Shown one piece after another: positions 11,933-19,692 of a stretch of 23,414 bases of DNA (positions are counted from its first letter, which is position 1; each line of letters begins with the position of its first letter). The stretch comes from an uncultured Oscillospiraceae bacterium (GTDB lineage: Bacteria; Bacillota; Clostridia; Oscillospirales; Ruminococcaceae). A program made the position numbers and the translations under genes. The notes beneath the pieces were generated by a model. That model did not search any database. It saw nothing but the letters and a program-made list of their open reading frames with translations, and was not told where the DNA came from. The stretch is from positions 1 through 23,414 of the forward strand of contig CAJJZS010000017.1 in NCBI GenBank assembly GCA_905197685.1, given 5' to 3'.

Positions 11933-13303
11933 ATGGCTTTAGGCGGAGGAACATACACTTTTCAAAATAAAATCCTTCCGGGTTCTTATGTCAACTTTGT
12001 GTCGGCGGCAAGAGCATACGGCATTTCTCGGCGAGGGATAGCGGCTTTACCGGTGCAGCTTGATTGGGGCGTGGAAGATAAGGTATTTGAGGTAAGCGCA
12101 GAACAGTTCCGGAGGTATTCGTTAAAACTGTTTGGTTATCCGCTCACAGACGAGAGGATGAAAGGAATGCGGGACCTGTTCAGGCATTGTGAAAAAGCAT
12201 ATTTTTATCGCTTAAATAAAGGCGCAAAAGCAACCTGTCAATATGCCGACGCAAGGTACAGCGGCACAAAAGGAAACGATTTAAAGGTTGTAATTAAAAA
12301 AGATGCGGATTCGTCGATTCCCGCCTCTTCCGTGACCGGAACAGCGCTGACCGGCGAAGCAATTTTGGGCAGGTCGCAGGAAAAATACCGCGTGCAGACC
12401 CTGATGGGATTTCAGCTTGTGGACGAGCAAATTGTTACGGAAAAAGGCGAGCTTGCCGACAATGACTATTTAGTCTGGAAAAAGGAAATGACTTTGGAAG
12501 AAACGGCTTCCACACCGCTGACAGGAGGCACAAGCGGAGAGCCGGTCACCGGAACAGAATATCAGGCGGCTTTGGACGCGCTGGAAAGCTATCATTTTCA
12601 GGTGTTGGGATGCCTTGCAACCACACAAGAAGTCAAAAAACTGTTTGCGGCATACGTCAAACGGATGCGCGAACAGGTGGGCGTTAAGTTTGTGGTTGTC
12701 ATGCACAAACAGGCAGACAGCAACTATGAGGGCGTAATCTCCGTAGAAAATGATACCAAAGACAGTGGCTGGTCGCCGTCTTCGGCGGTGTATTGGGTAA
12801 CGGGGGCGCAGGCAGGATGTGCGGTCAATCAGGCGCTGACCAATACTGCTTATGACGGAGAATTTGAGCTGGACCTCAATTATACGCAGACACAGCTGGA
12901 AGAAGCCATGACCGGCGGACAGTTTATCTTTCACCGGGTGGATAATGATGTTCGGGTACTGGACGATATTAACACATTTACTGCATTTACGGAAGAAAAG
13001 CGGGAGGATTTCAAAAGAAATCAGGTGATTCGCGTACTTGACCAGATTGGTAATGATATTGCGGCGATGTTTAACAATAAGTATCTCGGAAAGATTCCGA
13101 ACGATGCGGCAGGAAGGGTTAGCTTTTGGAGCGATGTTGTAACCCATCACAAGCAGCTGGAAGCCCTGCGCGCGATTGAAAACTTTGACAGCGAAAATGT
13201 GAAAGTTCAGAAAGGCGATAAGCCGACAGCAATCGTAGTTACAGATCATGTTACTCCGGTCAATGCGATGACACAGCTTTATATGACGGTAATTGTATCT
13301 TAG
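11933..13303 (+). CDS. xkdK: Contractile tail sheath protein (XkdK type)
   Basis: The 456-aa protein begins MALGGGTYTFQNKILPGSYV, characteristic of XkdK-family sheaths, followed by GIAALPVQLDWG and the C-terminal DINTFTAFTEEKREDFKRNQ and RVLDQIGNDIAAMFNNKYLG motifs that form the sheath attachment arms. Length is usual for the family. It forms the outer contractile cylinder that drives the tube into the target cell. Its presence sets the tail type as myovirus-like/R-type rather than siphovirus-like. The tube gene follows after 16 bp. Confidence 0.96.
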   Translation: MALGGGTYTFQNKILPGSYVNFVSAARAYGISRRGIAALPVQLDWGVEDKVFEVSAEQFRRYSLKLFGYPLTDERMKGMRDLFRHCEKAYFYRLNKGAKATCQYADARYSGTKGNDLKVVIKKDADSSIPASSVTGTALTGEAILGRSQEKYRVQTLMGFQLVDEQIVTEKGELADNDYLVWKKEMTLEETASTPLTGGTSGEPVTGTEYQAALDALESYHFQVLGCLATTQEVKKLFAAYVKRMREQVGVKFVVVMHKQADSNYEGVISVENDTKDSGWSPSSAVYWVTGAQAGCAVNQALTNTAYDGEFELDLNYTQTQLEEAMTGGQFIFHRVDNDVRVLDDINTFTAFTEEKREDFKRNQVIRVLDQIGNDIAAMFNNKYLGKIPNDAAGRVSFWSDVVTHHKQLEALRAIENFDSENVKVQKGDKPTAIVVTDHVTPVNAMTQLYMTVIVS

Positions 13304-13319
13304 AGAAGGAGGAATATAG

Positions 13320-13787
13320 ATGACAAACTTGATGGAAGCAAGAGATTCGGTCAGCGGTTCGCTTGCGGAATGTTATGTTACACTGACAGGAAGAAGATAT
13401 TGCCTGATGCAGCTCACTGAGTTTGAATCGAAGTGGGGAATTACCTTGACCGATGTTCCGATTTTGGGCAGAGTACAAAAAGGAAAAAAACCGACGGGAG
13501 CGGTGGGAACATGGACAGCGAAAGCGCATTACAACCAGTCGGTACTCAGAGCATGGCTTTTGCATTATAAAAAGACGGGAATGATTGAACCGTTTGAAAT
13601 TCAGGTCAGCAACGAAGACCCATCCTCCCGAGCAGGCAGACAGACCATTACGCATACAGGATGTTATCTGGATAATACGATTCTTGCAAAATTTACAACA
13701 GGCGATGAGATTTTGACAGAAGAGCTTTCCGGAACCTTTGATGACTGGGATATGCCGGAAACATTTACAGAACTGGAAGGAATGTAA
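13320..13787 (+). CDS. xkdM: Tail tube protein (XkdM type)
   Basis: The 155-aa protein with MEARDSVSGSLAECYVTLTG at the start, VPILGRVQKGKKPTGAVGTW, and a C-terminal GTFDDWDMPETFTELEGM matches the XkdM tube family in motifs, length and place behind the sheath. It polymerises into the inner tube beneath the sheath. AGGAGG lies upstream. Two cargo genes interrupt the normal order before the assembly chaperone gene. Confidence 0.94.
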   Translation: MTNLMEARDSVSGSLAECYVTLTGRRYCLMQLTEFESKWGITLTDVPILGRVQKGKKPTGAVGTWTAKAHYNQSVLRAWLLHYKKTGMIEPFEIQVSNEDPSSRAGRQTITHTGCYLDNTILAKFTTGDEILTEELSGTFDDWDMPETFTELEGM

Positions 13788-13794
13788 AAAGGAC

Positions 13795-13823
13795 TTGATT
13801 TTTCCTTTGGTTTAGAATATAAT
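13795..13823 (+). promoter_or_regulatory. Promoter of first cargo gene copy
   Basis: TTGATT (13795-13800), a 17-nt spacer and TATAAT (13818-13823) lie 22 bp before the start codon. An own promoter inside the tail operon allows expression in the lysogen, the mark of a moron. Confidence 0.7.
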
Positions 13824-13845
13824 CAAAATCAAGGGAGATGATGTT

Positions 13846-14202
13846 ATGGCAAAAGCCCAAAACCAGGTAATTGCGGGAGATTATCAGGGCAAGATTGTTT
13901 GTTTAACTAGAGCAGGGTTATACATTGCGCTGAGCATTACAGGCAGTAAAAGAGTGATGCTTGATAAATCTCAGGTTGAAAGTTATGAGCTGATTAAAGC
14001 AGAAACAAGCAAGAGCGCCTCCAGCGGAATTATGAGAAGCATGGTAGGAGCTGCCTTTTTGGGATCTGTCGGGCTTTTAGCCGGTGTTTCTGCCAAGAAT
14101 GTCGGAATCAATACCGTTGCAATCAAATTTAAAGACGGAAAGAGAAGTCTGCTTGAAATTGATGAAGCAAAGTATAAAAGATTAATTCAAAACTTTTTTT
14201 AA
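13846..14202 (+). CDS. Cargo (moron) protein, copy 1, with glycine-rich hydrophobic segment
   Basis: The 118-aa protein reads as a small beta domain (AGDYQGKIVCLTRAGLYIAL, then SKRVMLDKSQVESYELI), a serine/alanine/glycine-rich hydrophobic stretch (about 60-83; MRSMVGAAFLGSVGLLAGVS), and a basic C-terminal part (AIKFKDGKRSLLEIDE). The middle could be a membrane hairpin or glycine zipper. The family is widespread in Firmicutes but I know no function. It has its own promoter and is not a usual tail component. GGGAG precedes the start. Confidence 0.72.
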   Translation: MAKAQNQVIAGDYQGKIVCLTRAGLYIALSITGSKRVMLDKSQVESYELIKAETSKSASSGIMRSMVGAAFLGSVGLLAGVSAKNVGINTVAIKFKDGKRSLLEIDEAKYKRLIQNFF

Positions 14203-14215
14203 GGTCAAAAAAGAC

Positions 14216-14244
14216 TTGATTTTTCTTTTGGCTTAGAATATAAT
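14216..14244 (+). promoter_or_regulatory. Promoter of second cargo gene copy
   Basis: TTGATT (14216-14221), 17-nt spacer, TATAAT (14239-14244): a near-identical copy of the promoter 421 bp upstream, duplicated with the gene. Confidence 0.7.
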
Positions 14245-14266
14245 CAAAATCAAGGGAGATGATATT

Positions 14267-14623
14267 ATGGCAAAAGCTAAAAACCAGGTAGTTACGGGAG
14301 ATTATCAGGGCAAGGTTATTGCTTTAATCGGAGGGGAATTATATATTACGCTGAACATTACAGGCAGTAAAAGAGTGATGCTTGATAAATCTCAGGTTGA
14401 AAGTTATGAGCTGATTAAAGCAGAAACAAGCAAGAGCGCCTCCAGCGGAATTATGAGAAGCATGGTAGGAGCTGCCTTTTTGGGATCTGTCGGGCTTTTA
14501 GCCGGTGTTTCTGCCAAGAATGTCGGAATCAATACCGTTGCAATCAGATTTAAAGACGGAAAGAAAAGTCTGCTTGAAATTGATGAGGAAAAGTACAGAC
14601 AATTAATTCAAAACTTTCTTTAA
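14267..14623 (+). CDS. Cargo (moron) protein, copy 2 (tandem duplicate)
   Basis: This 118-aa tandem paralogue of the upstream gene is offset by exactly 421 bp. About 191 bp (14356-14546 against 13935-14125) are identical by eye, while residues about 18-31 differ strongly (KVIALIGGELYITLN against KIVCLTRAGLYIALS) and the last 15 residues differ a little. The pattern of an identical core with diverged flanks suggests gene conversion or selection for different N-terminal surfaces. It carries its own promoter and is followed by a strong terminator, so the pair is a self-contained unit. Confidence 0.75.
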   Translation: MAKAKNQVVTGDYQGKVIALIGGELYITLNITGSKRVMLDKSQVESYELIKAETSKSASSGIMRSMVGAAFLGSVGLLAGVSAKNVGINTVAIRFKDGKKSLLEIDEEKYRQLIQNFL

Positions 14624-14633
14624 GGTCAAAAAG

Positions 14634-14662
14634 AACCATTCTCGAAAGAGAGTGGTTTTTTT
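14634..14662 (+). terminator. Terminator closing the cargo unit inside the tail operon
   Basis: AACCATTCTC (14634-14643) and GAGAGTGGTT (14648-14657) pair over 10 bp around a GAAA tetraloop, followed by a T-run (14656-14662). Late transcripts must read through it to reach the chaperone and tape measure genes. Confidence 0.82.
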
Positions 14663-14704
14663 GTACCTTTTTTTAGTGAAAGATTCAGTAAGGGAGGAAA
14701 AAAG

Positions 14705-15130
14705 ATGAGCTTACAGGCATTTTTTAAAGAACAGGGGAAACGACCGGAAAACATAAAAAAGGTGGTTTCTAATCGTTTTACAGATGAAAAAGGAAATCCG
14801 ATCGAATGGGAACTGCGCGCCGTCACTGCAAAGGAAGATGACGAAATCAAAGCGGAATGTACAAAAACAGTAGCGATACCGGGCAAAAAAGATCGTTATA
14901 CGATGCAGATGGATGGTGTGGAATACACAGCCAGACTGACAGCCGCCTGCGTTGTTTACCCGGACCTTTACAACAAAGAGCTTCAGGACAGCTATGGAGT
15001 AAAAACACCGGCGGACCTGTTGGGAGAAATGCTGCTTCCGGCAGAAAAAACAGACCTTACCGTTTGCGCGCAAAATCTGTGCGGCTATGAATTGTCAATG
15101 AACGCAGAAATTGAAACGGCAAAAAACTGA
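14705..15130 (+). CDS. xkdN: Tail assembly chaperone, short form (XkdN type)
   Basis: The 141-aa protein starts behind GGGAGGAAA. It matches the XkdN family: SLQAFFKEQGKRPENIKKVV, then EWELRAVTAKEDDEIKAECT and DGVEYTARLTAACVVYPDL. It binds the tape measure protein during assembly and is not in the finished particle. The frame stops at 15128-15130 directly after a slippery A AAA AAC (15121-15127), and an overlapping -1 frame continues for 62 codons. This matches the gpG/gpGT arrangement in which a minority of ribosomes make a longer fusion. Confidence 0.9.
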   Translation: MSLQAFFKEQGKRPENIKKVVSNRFTDEKGNPIEWELRAVTAKEDDEIKAECTKTVAIPGKKDRYTMQMDGVEYTARLTAACVVYPDLYNKELQDSYGVKTPADLLGEMLLPAEKTDLTVCAQNLCGYELSMNAEIETAKN

Positions 15131-15315
15131 TATTGGACGGGGATGCAGAAGCGACCGTAGTGCATTATTGCTTACAGGAGCTTCATATTCTTCCGTCCCA
15201 ATATCTCGAGCTGCCGCGAAAGGAAAGAGCGTTTATCGCAGCGTCTATTCTTGTAAGGGCAAAAGCGGAAGAAGAACAACAAAAAGAATTGGAACGCCAA
15301 AGAAAATGCAGATAG
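15127..15315 (+). CDS. -1 frameshift extension of the tail assembly chaperone
   Basis: After the A AAA AAC heptamer the -1 frame reads LILDGDAEATVVHYCLQELH and on to ELERQRKCR, stopping at 15313-15315, 13 bp before the tape measure start. The only possible independent start is TTG 15133 with no ribosome binding site, so translation by frameshifting from xkdN is the better explanation. The fusion would be about 203 aa. The extension is helical and ends in a charged coiled-coil-like tail, as in T-domains that bind the tape measure protein. Confidence 0.75.
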   Translation: MILDGDAEATVVHYCLQELHILPSQYLELPRKERAFIAASILVRAKAEEEQQKELERQRKCR

Positions 15316-15327
15316 GAGGAGTAAGAA

Positions 15328-17217
15328 ATGGCAACAATACAAACTGCAATCCAGCTTTATGACGGTGTTTCTGCTCCTCTGAAAGCGATGGATCATGCGC
15401 TTGGAACGATAATCGGGTCGTTTCAGGAGATGCAAACCGTGTTGGACCAATCGGTAAATATCAGTAAATTTCATCAAACACAAGAAAGCGTATTTGAAAT
15501 ACAAGTTGGAATACATCAATGGGCTGATGAAATAAGCAATGCCACAATTCAGCAAGATAATTTCAACAACAGCTTAAAAACCGGCAAGAATCAAACCGAC
15601 AATTTAATGAATACCTTGAAAGGTATGGCAGGCATTCATGTTATAAAAATGTTGGTTGAACTATCCGACAGAATGACCGGAACCGCAGCAAGGCTTAATA
15701 TGATTGTGGATGACGGCGGCAGCGTAGAAGCGTTGGAAGAAAAAATCATGCAGAGCGCGCAGCGTTCCGGAACGTCTTATCTTGATACGGCGCAGGCAAT
15801 CTCGCAGATGGGATTGATGGCGCCGGACGCATTCCAAACAAACGATGAGTTGATTCAATTTGCCGAAACACTGAACAAGCAGTTTGTCATTGCCGGAGCA
15901 AATCAGGCAGGAGCGCAGGCGGCAACCTTGCGGCTGACCCAGGCGATGGCAAGCGGTGTTCTGCGCGGTGAGGAGCTGAACTCTGTATTTGAACAGGCGC
16001 CGAATGTGATTCAGTCAATCGCAGATTATCTGGATGTTTCAATCGGTCAAATCAGAGAAATGGCATCGGCAGGGCAAATTACAGCCGATGTTGTTAAAAA
16101 TGCCATGCTCGGCGCAGCAGAAAGTGTCAACGAACAGTTTGAAAGTATGCCTGTAACATGGGAGCAAGTTTGGATACGGATGCAGAATATTGCTTTGGTT
16201 GCTTTACAACCTGTTTTGGATTTGATTTCTTGGACAGCAAGCAATATTGAAATCATAGGACCGTTGGTTCTGGGGGCTGCGGCAGCGTTTTTGACCTATC
16301 AGATTGCGGTAAACGGTGTGACTATGGCAACAAACGCATGGACAGCGGCAATGGAAATTTTAGATGTAGTTATGAAGGCGAATCCGATCATACTCATTAT
16401 CATGGGAATCATGCTGCTGATTGGAGTTATCTTTGCAGTGGTAGCGGCAGTCAATAAAGTGATGGGCACTTCGTTGTCTGCGATTGGTATCATAAGCGGC
16501 GCATTGGCAGCAGCCGGAGCATTTGTTATCAACCTGTTTGTCGGTGCGATCAACGCTGTAACGCAGCTGATTTGGTCTGCATTTGTGACTCCGTTTATCG
16601 GTATCATCGAATGGATTTTAAATGTTTGTATGGGTGGTTTTGATTCCTTTGGCGCAGCGGTAGCGAACCTGATCGGACAAATTATCGGTTGGTTTCTCAG
16701 CTTGGGAAAGGTTGTTACCACCATCATCGACGCTATTTTCGGAACAGATTGGACAGCAGGACTGGAAAGTCTGCGTTCGGAGGTAGTTGAATGGGGAAAA
16801 AACGAAAATGCAATCACAGTGGAACACAGCGCGCCGCAATTAAACCGGGTTGAATACGGAAAAGCGTGGGATGCCGGATATGACTTCGGCGCAGGAATAG
16901 AAAGTAAAGTCGGGGATATGTTTGGATTCGGCACAGCGGCAAACCCGTTGGACAGCATGGAAAGCGATTTGGCGGCGGTTGCGGGCAATACCGGAAAGAT
17001 GGCGGATTCGCTGGAAATTACGCAGGAGGATTTAAAATATATGCGGGATATTGCAGAACAAAAGGCAATCAACCGATTCACCTTTGCGGACGTGTCCGTA
17101 CAGATGACAAACCACAACAATGTCAATTCCGAGGTAGATCTTGACGGTATGGCAAACCATGTGTTTGATGTGCTGTACGAGCAATCGCAAATGCTTGCAA
17201 GCGGTGTTCACAAGTAA
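15328..17217 (+). CDS. xkdO: Tape measure protein
   Basis: The 629-aa protein begins IQTAIQLYDGVSAPLKAMDH, typical of PBSX-like tape measure N-termini, with helical coiled-coil regions, a central ATLRLTQAMASGVLRGEELN motif shared by tape measure proteins, and three hydrophobic segments (about 310-335, 350-375, 385-412). Tail length scales at about 0.15 nm per residue, which gives a tail of roughly 95 nm; this is a rule of thumb. It follows the chaperone and its frameshift extension. AGGAGG upstream. Shorter than PBSX XkdO; the symbol marks role and position. Confidence 0.93.
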   Translation: MATIQTAIQLYDGVSAPLKAMDHALGTIIGSFQEMQTVLDQSVNISKFHQTQESVFEIQVGIHQWADEISNATIQQDNFNNSLKTGKNQTDNLMNTLKGMAGIHVIKMLVELSDRMTGTAARLNMIVDDGGSVEALEEKIMQSAQRSGTSYLDTAQAISQMGLMAPDAFQTNDELIQFAETLNKQFVIAGANQAGAQAATLRLTQAMASGVLRGEELNSVFEQAPNVIQSIADYLDVSIGQIREMASAGQITADVVKNAMLGAAESVNEQFESMPVTWEQVWIRMQNIALVALQPVLDLISWTASNIEIIGPLVLGAAAAFLTYQIAVNGVTMATNAWTAAMEILDVVMKANPIILIIMGIMLLIGVIFAVVAAVNKVMGTSLSAIGIISGALAAAGAFVINLFVGAINAVTQLIWSAFVTPFIGIIEWILNVCMGGFDSFGAAVANLIGQIIGWFLSLGKVVTTIIDAIFGTDWTAGLESLRSEVVEWGKNENAITVEHSAPQLNRVEYGKAWDAGYDFGAGIESKVGDMFGFGTAANPLDSMESDLAAVAGNTGKMADSLEITQEDLKYMRDIAEQKAINRFTFADVSVQMTNHNNVNSEVDLDGMANHVFDVLYEQSQMLASGVHK

Positions 17218-17229
17218 GGAGGGGATGGG

Positions 17230-17868
17230 ATGTATCACGTCTATCTTGACGGAATGGAGCTGCCTGTCACTCCTTCCAAGATTACGGCGAAAATCAAAAA
17301 CCAAAATGAAACGGTAAACCTGATAAACGAGGGGGAAGTCAATATCCTGAAACAACCGGGATTGACTTCCTTTTCTTTTGATTTTGTACTGCCTGCAAAT
17401 CCGTATCCTTTTTCAAACAATGCAATCTCTCCGGCGGCAGCGCTTGCCCGTCTGGAAAGTCTGAAAGCGGAAAAAGCGGTTTTCCCGTTCATTATTTCCC
17501 GTGTAACGCAGGGAGGGCAGCTTTTGCACGATACCGGTATCAATGTCACTCTGGAAGATTATAACATTGCAGACGATGCGGGAGAGGGCATTGATACAGT
17601 TGTTTCCGTTGATTTACTTCAATACAAAGATTGGGGCGCAAAGACGGTAAAAATCAAAACAGGAAGCGCAACAGGAAGTCTTGTTTCTCCCGGAAAAAAC
17701 TCAGGAGGCAAGCAGACTGCAAAAAGCTACACCGTGAAAGAGGGGGACACACTGTACAATATTTGCCAAACCTGCCTCGGAGACGGGGAAAAATATCTTG
17801 AAGTGGCAAAGAAAAACGGAATCGGCAATCCAAACAGGATTTTGACAGGGCAGGTGATTGTCTTTTGA
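17230..17868 (+). CDS. xkdP: LysM-domain tail/baseplate protein (XkdP type)
   Basis: The 212-aa protein starts behind GGAGGGG. Residues 1-140 form the XkdP N-terminal part (MYHVYLDGMELPVTPSKITA opening), and residues about 158-211 a LysM module (YTVKEGDTLYNICQTCLGDG, then ILTGQVIVF). LysM in these proteins is thought to contact peptidoglycan or organise the hub, like gp53 of T4. Its end overlaps the next start by 4 bp. Confidence 0.92.
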   Translation: MYHVYLDGMELPVTPSKITAKIKNQNETVNLINEGEVNILKQPGLTSFSFDFVLPANPYPFSNNAISPAAALARLESLKAEKAVFPFIISRVTQGGQLLHDTGINVTLEDYNIADDAGEGIDTVVSVDLLQYKDWGAKTVKIKTGSATGSLVSPGKNSGGKQTAKSYTVKEGDTLYNICQTCLGDGEKYLEVAKKNGIGNPNRILTGQVIVF

Positions 17869-18836
17869 GCAGAGAAAAAAACGATATTGTTTTATTGATT
17901 GAATCGGGCAACGCGGTCATTCAGCCGGCAGTTGAGGATAATATCACATGGGAAACAAACCGAAAAAACACCCCTGGTAAACTCACCTTTACTGTAATAC
18001 AGGACCAAGGAATTGAATTTGCAGAGGGAAGCGCCGTTTCGTTGCAAGTAAACGGAATCCCTCTTTTTTATGGGTTTGTTTTTTCCCGCAGCCGAGATAA
18101 ATCTCATAAAATCAAGATTACCTGTTATGACCAGCTGAAGTATCTTGTCAAAAATAAGAATACGTACCAGTATGAAAATAAGCAGGTAGGGGAAGTGGTG
18201 CGCATGATTGCGGAAGATTTTCAGCTCAATACCGGCGCATTGGAAAGCGGAGGTTACGCGATAACGCAGTACGAAGAGGAAGAAACGCTCTATGACATCA
18301 TCCAAAACGCGATGGACCTTACGCTTATGAATACCGGAAATCTGTTCGTTTTGTATGACGATTTTGGCAAGCTGACACTCCGAAATATTGAAAGCATGAA
18401 AACCAATCTTTTAATAGATGAGGAAACGGGAGAAAACTACACTTACACTTCTTCGATTGACCAGCTTACCTATAACCAAATTCGTTTGTACTACGATAAC
18501 AAAGAAACTGGAAAGCGGGAAATCTACCTTGCAAAAGACAGTGGAAATCTGAACCGTTGGGGTGTGCTGCAATATACAGAGCAGCTCAACGAGCCAACCG
18601 GAGGACAGATGAAAGCCGATGCGCTGTTGGAATACTACAACAAGGTGACAAGGGGACTGGATGTTTCCGGGTGTGTGATGAAAGGAAAGCTGCAAGCCGG
18701 AAATTCCGTCGGGGTGATTCTCAATCTGGGAGAAGTGAAACTTCAAAATTATATGGTAGCGGAGAAGGTAGTCCATCACATCACCACAGACCATTGGACA
18801 GCTGATTTAAGATTGATTGGAGGGGAATTTATTTAA
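17865..18836 (+). CDS. xkdQ: Baseplate hub protein (XkdQ type, gp27-like)
   Basis: The 323-aa protein starts at TTG 17865 inside the xkdP stop region. It contains NITWETNRKNTPGKLTFTVI, FYGFVFSRSRDKSHKIKITC and DQLKYLVKNKNTYQYENK, the late-control-D/gp27-like hub fold pattern, then EETLYDIIQNAMDLTL. It should form the hub that joins tube and baseplate. It overlaps the following DUF2577 gene by 1 bp, as expected of tightly packed tail operons. Confidence 0.92.
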   Translation: MSREKNDIVLLIESGNAVIQPAVEDNITWETNRKNTPGKLTFTVIQDQGIEFAEGSAVSLQVNGIPLFYGFVFSRSRDKSHKIKITCYDQLKYLVKNKNTYQYENKQVGEVVRMIAEDFQLNTGALESGGYAITQYEEEETLYDIIQNAMDLTLMNTGNLFVLYDDFGKLTLRNIESMKTNLLIDEETGENYTYTSSIDQLTYNQIRLYYDNKETGKREIYLAKDSGNLNRWGVLQYTEQLNEPTGGQMKADALLEYYNKVTRGLDVSGCVMKGKLQAGNSVGVILNLGEVKLQNYMVAEKVVHHITTDHWTADLRLIGGEFI

Positions 18837-19270
18837 TGGGCGCGATAGAAGTTTTAGAAGCGATGAAACAGATGTCGGTGGATGCGCAGAACTCGCAAAA
18901 GCCAATGATTATCTTGTTTGGACAGGTTATCAGCGAAAAACCGCTGCAAATTTTTGTGAACCAAAAACAGACTGTCAAACAAGAAGCGCTGATATTGACC
19001 CATGCAGTCAAAGATTATGAGGTCGATATCGAAGTAAGCCACTATACCGTAAACGATAATTTCCTGAATACCATGCACGACCACCCGAATGTTGCAGAGA
19101 ATGATTTTGATTCTCACCACAAACACGCTTATAAGGGAAGAAAGAAAATCAAAATCTATAACGGTCTGAAAATGGGAGAAAAGGTGATGATGATTCGTCA
19201 AAACGGCGGCAGCCGATACATTGTGCTGGACCGTGTTGATGACCCGAAAACAGAGGGGGAATGGATTTGA
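18836..19270 (+). CDS. xkdR: DUF2577 baseplate protein (XkdR type)
   Basis: The 144-aa protein between hub and DUF2634 genes has the DUF2577 layout: IEVLEAMKQMSVDAQNSQKP, GQVISEKPLQIFVNQKQT, a histidine-rich stretch (HDHPNVAENDFDSHHKHAYK) and VMMIRQNGGSRYIVLDRV. The family forms OB-like spike-adaptor parts of baseplates; the His-rich region could bind metal. Overlaps the next gene by 10 bp. Confidence 0.88.
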   Translation: MGAIEVLEAMKQMSVDAQNSQKPMIILFGQVISEKPLQIFVNQKQTVKQEALILTHAVKDYEVDIEVSHYTVNDNFLNTMHDHPNVAENDFDSHHKHAYKGRKKIKIYNGLKMGEKVMMIRQNGGSRYIVLDRVDDPKTEGEWI

Positions 19271-19692
19271 TACCCAAAACACAAGGATTGCTCAAAGAAC
19301 CGATTGAGATTATCGAAGAGCCAAGTTTTACCTATCGGTTGGATTTGGACAGCAATATTATATCCGGAATGACGGACGGTCTGGAAGCCGTCAAACAAGC
19401 AGTGTATCACAGATTGGGGATAGAGCGGTATCAATATCCAATCTATTCCTGGGACTATGGATTGCAAACCTATGACCTATACGGAAAACCGATGCCTTAT
19501 GTGATGCCGGAACTCAAAAGAAGAATTATAGAAGCCCTGTTAAAAGACAGCCGTATCACAAAAGCGGACGGTTTCTCTTTTGAGCATGAAGGAACAAAGC
19601 TGCATACAACATTTCAGGTGAAAAGTGAATCAGGGGATTTTCCGGTCGGACTTACTTTGACGGAAAGCGGGGTGAATTTAGAACGTGTTTGA
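19261..19692 (+). CDS. xkdS: DUF2634 baseplate wedge protein (XkdS type)
   Basis: The 143-aa protein shows the gp25/DUF2634 pattern: TYRLDLDSNIISGMTDGLEA, QAVYHRLGIERYQYPIYSW, and DYGLQTYDLYG. gp25-like proteins link sheath and baseplate and start sheath assembly. The start overlaps the DUF2577 end and its own end overlaps the baseplate J start. Confidence 0.92.
   Translation: MDLIPKTQGLLKEPIEIIEEPSFTYRLDLDSNIISGMTDGLEAVKQAVYHRLGIERYQYPIYSWDYGLQTYDLYGKPMPYVMPELKRRIIEALLKDSRITKADGFSFEHEGTKLHTTFQVKSESGDFPVGLTLTESGVNLERV

Noticed and set aside
12470..13249. Long minus-strand open frame opposite the sheath gene
   Set aside because: No ribosome binding site, cysteine/histidine-rich composition typical of antisense reading, and fully covered by the well-supported sheath gene.
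15133..15315. Independent gene starting at TTG 15133
   Set aside because: There is no ribosome binding site, and the frame joins exactly to the upstream gene through a correctly phased slippery heptamer.
16299..17126. Long minus-strand open frame opposite the tape measure gene (275 codons)
   Set aside because: It is the complement of the hydrophobic and alanine-rich tape measure region, has no ribosome binding site and lies against the late operon; composition explains it.
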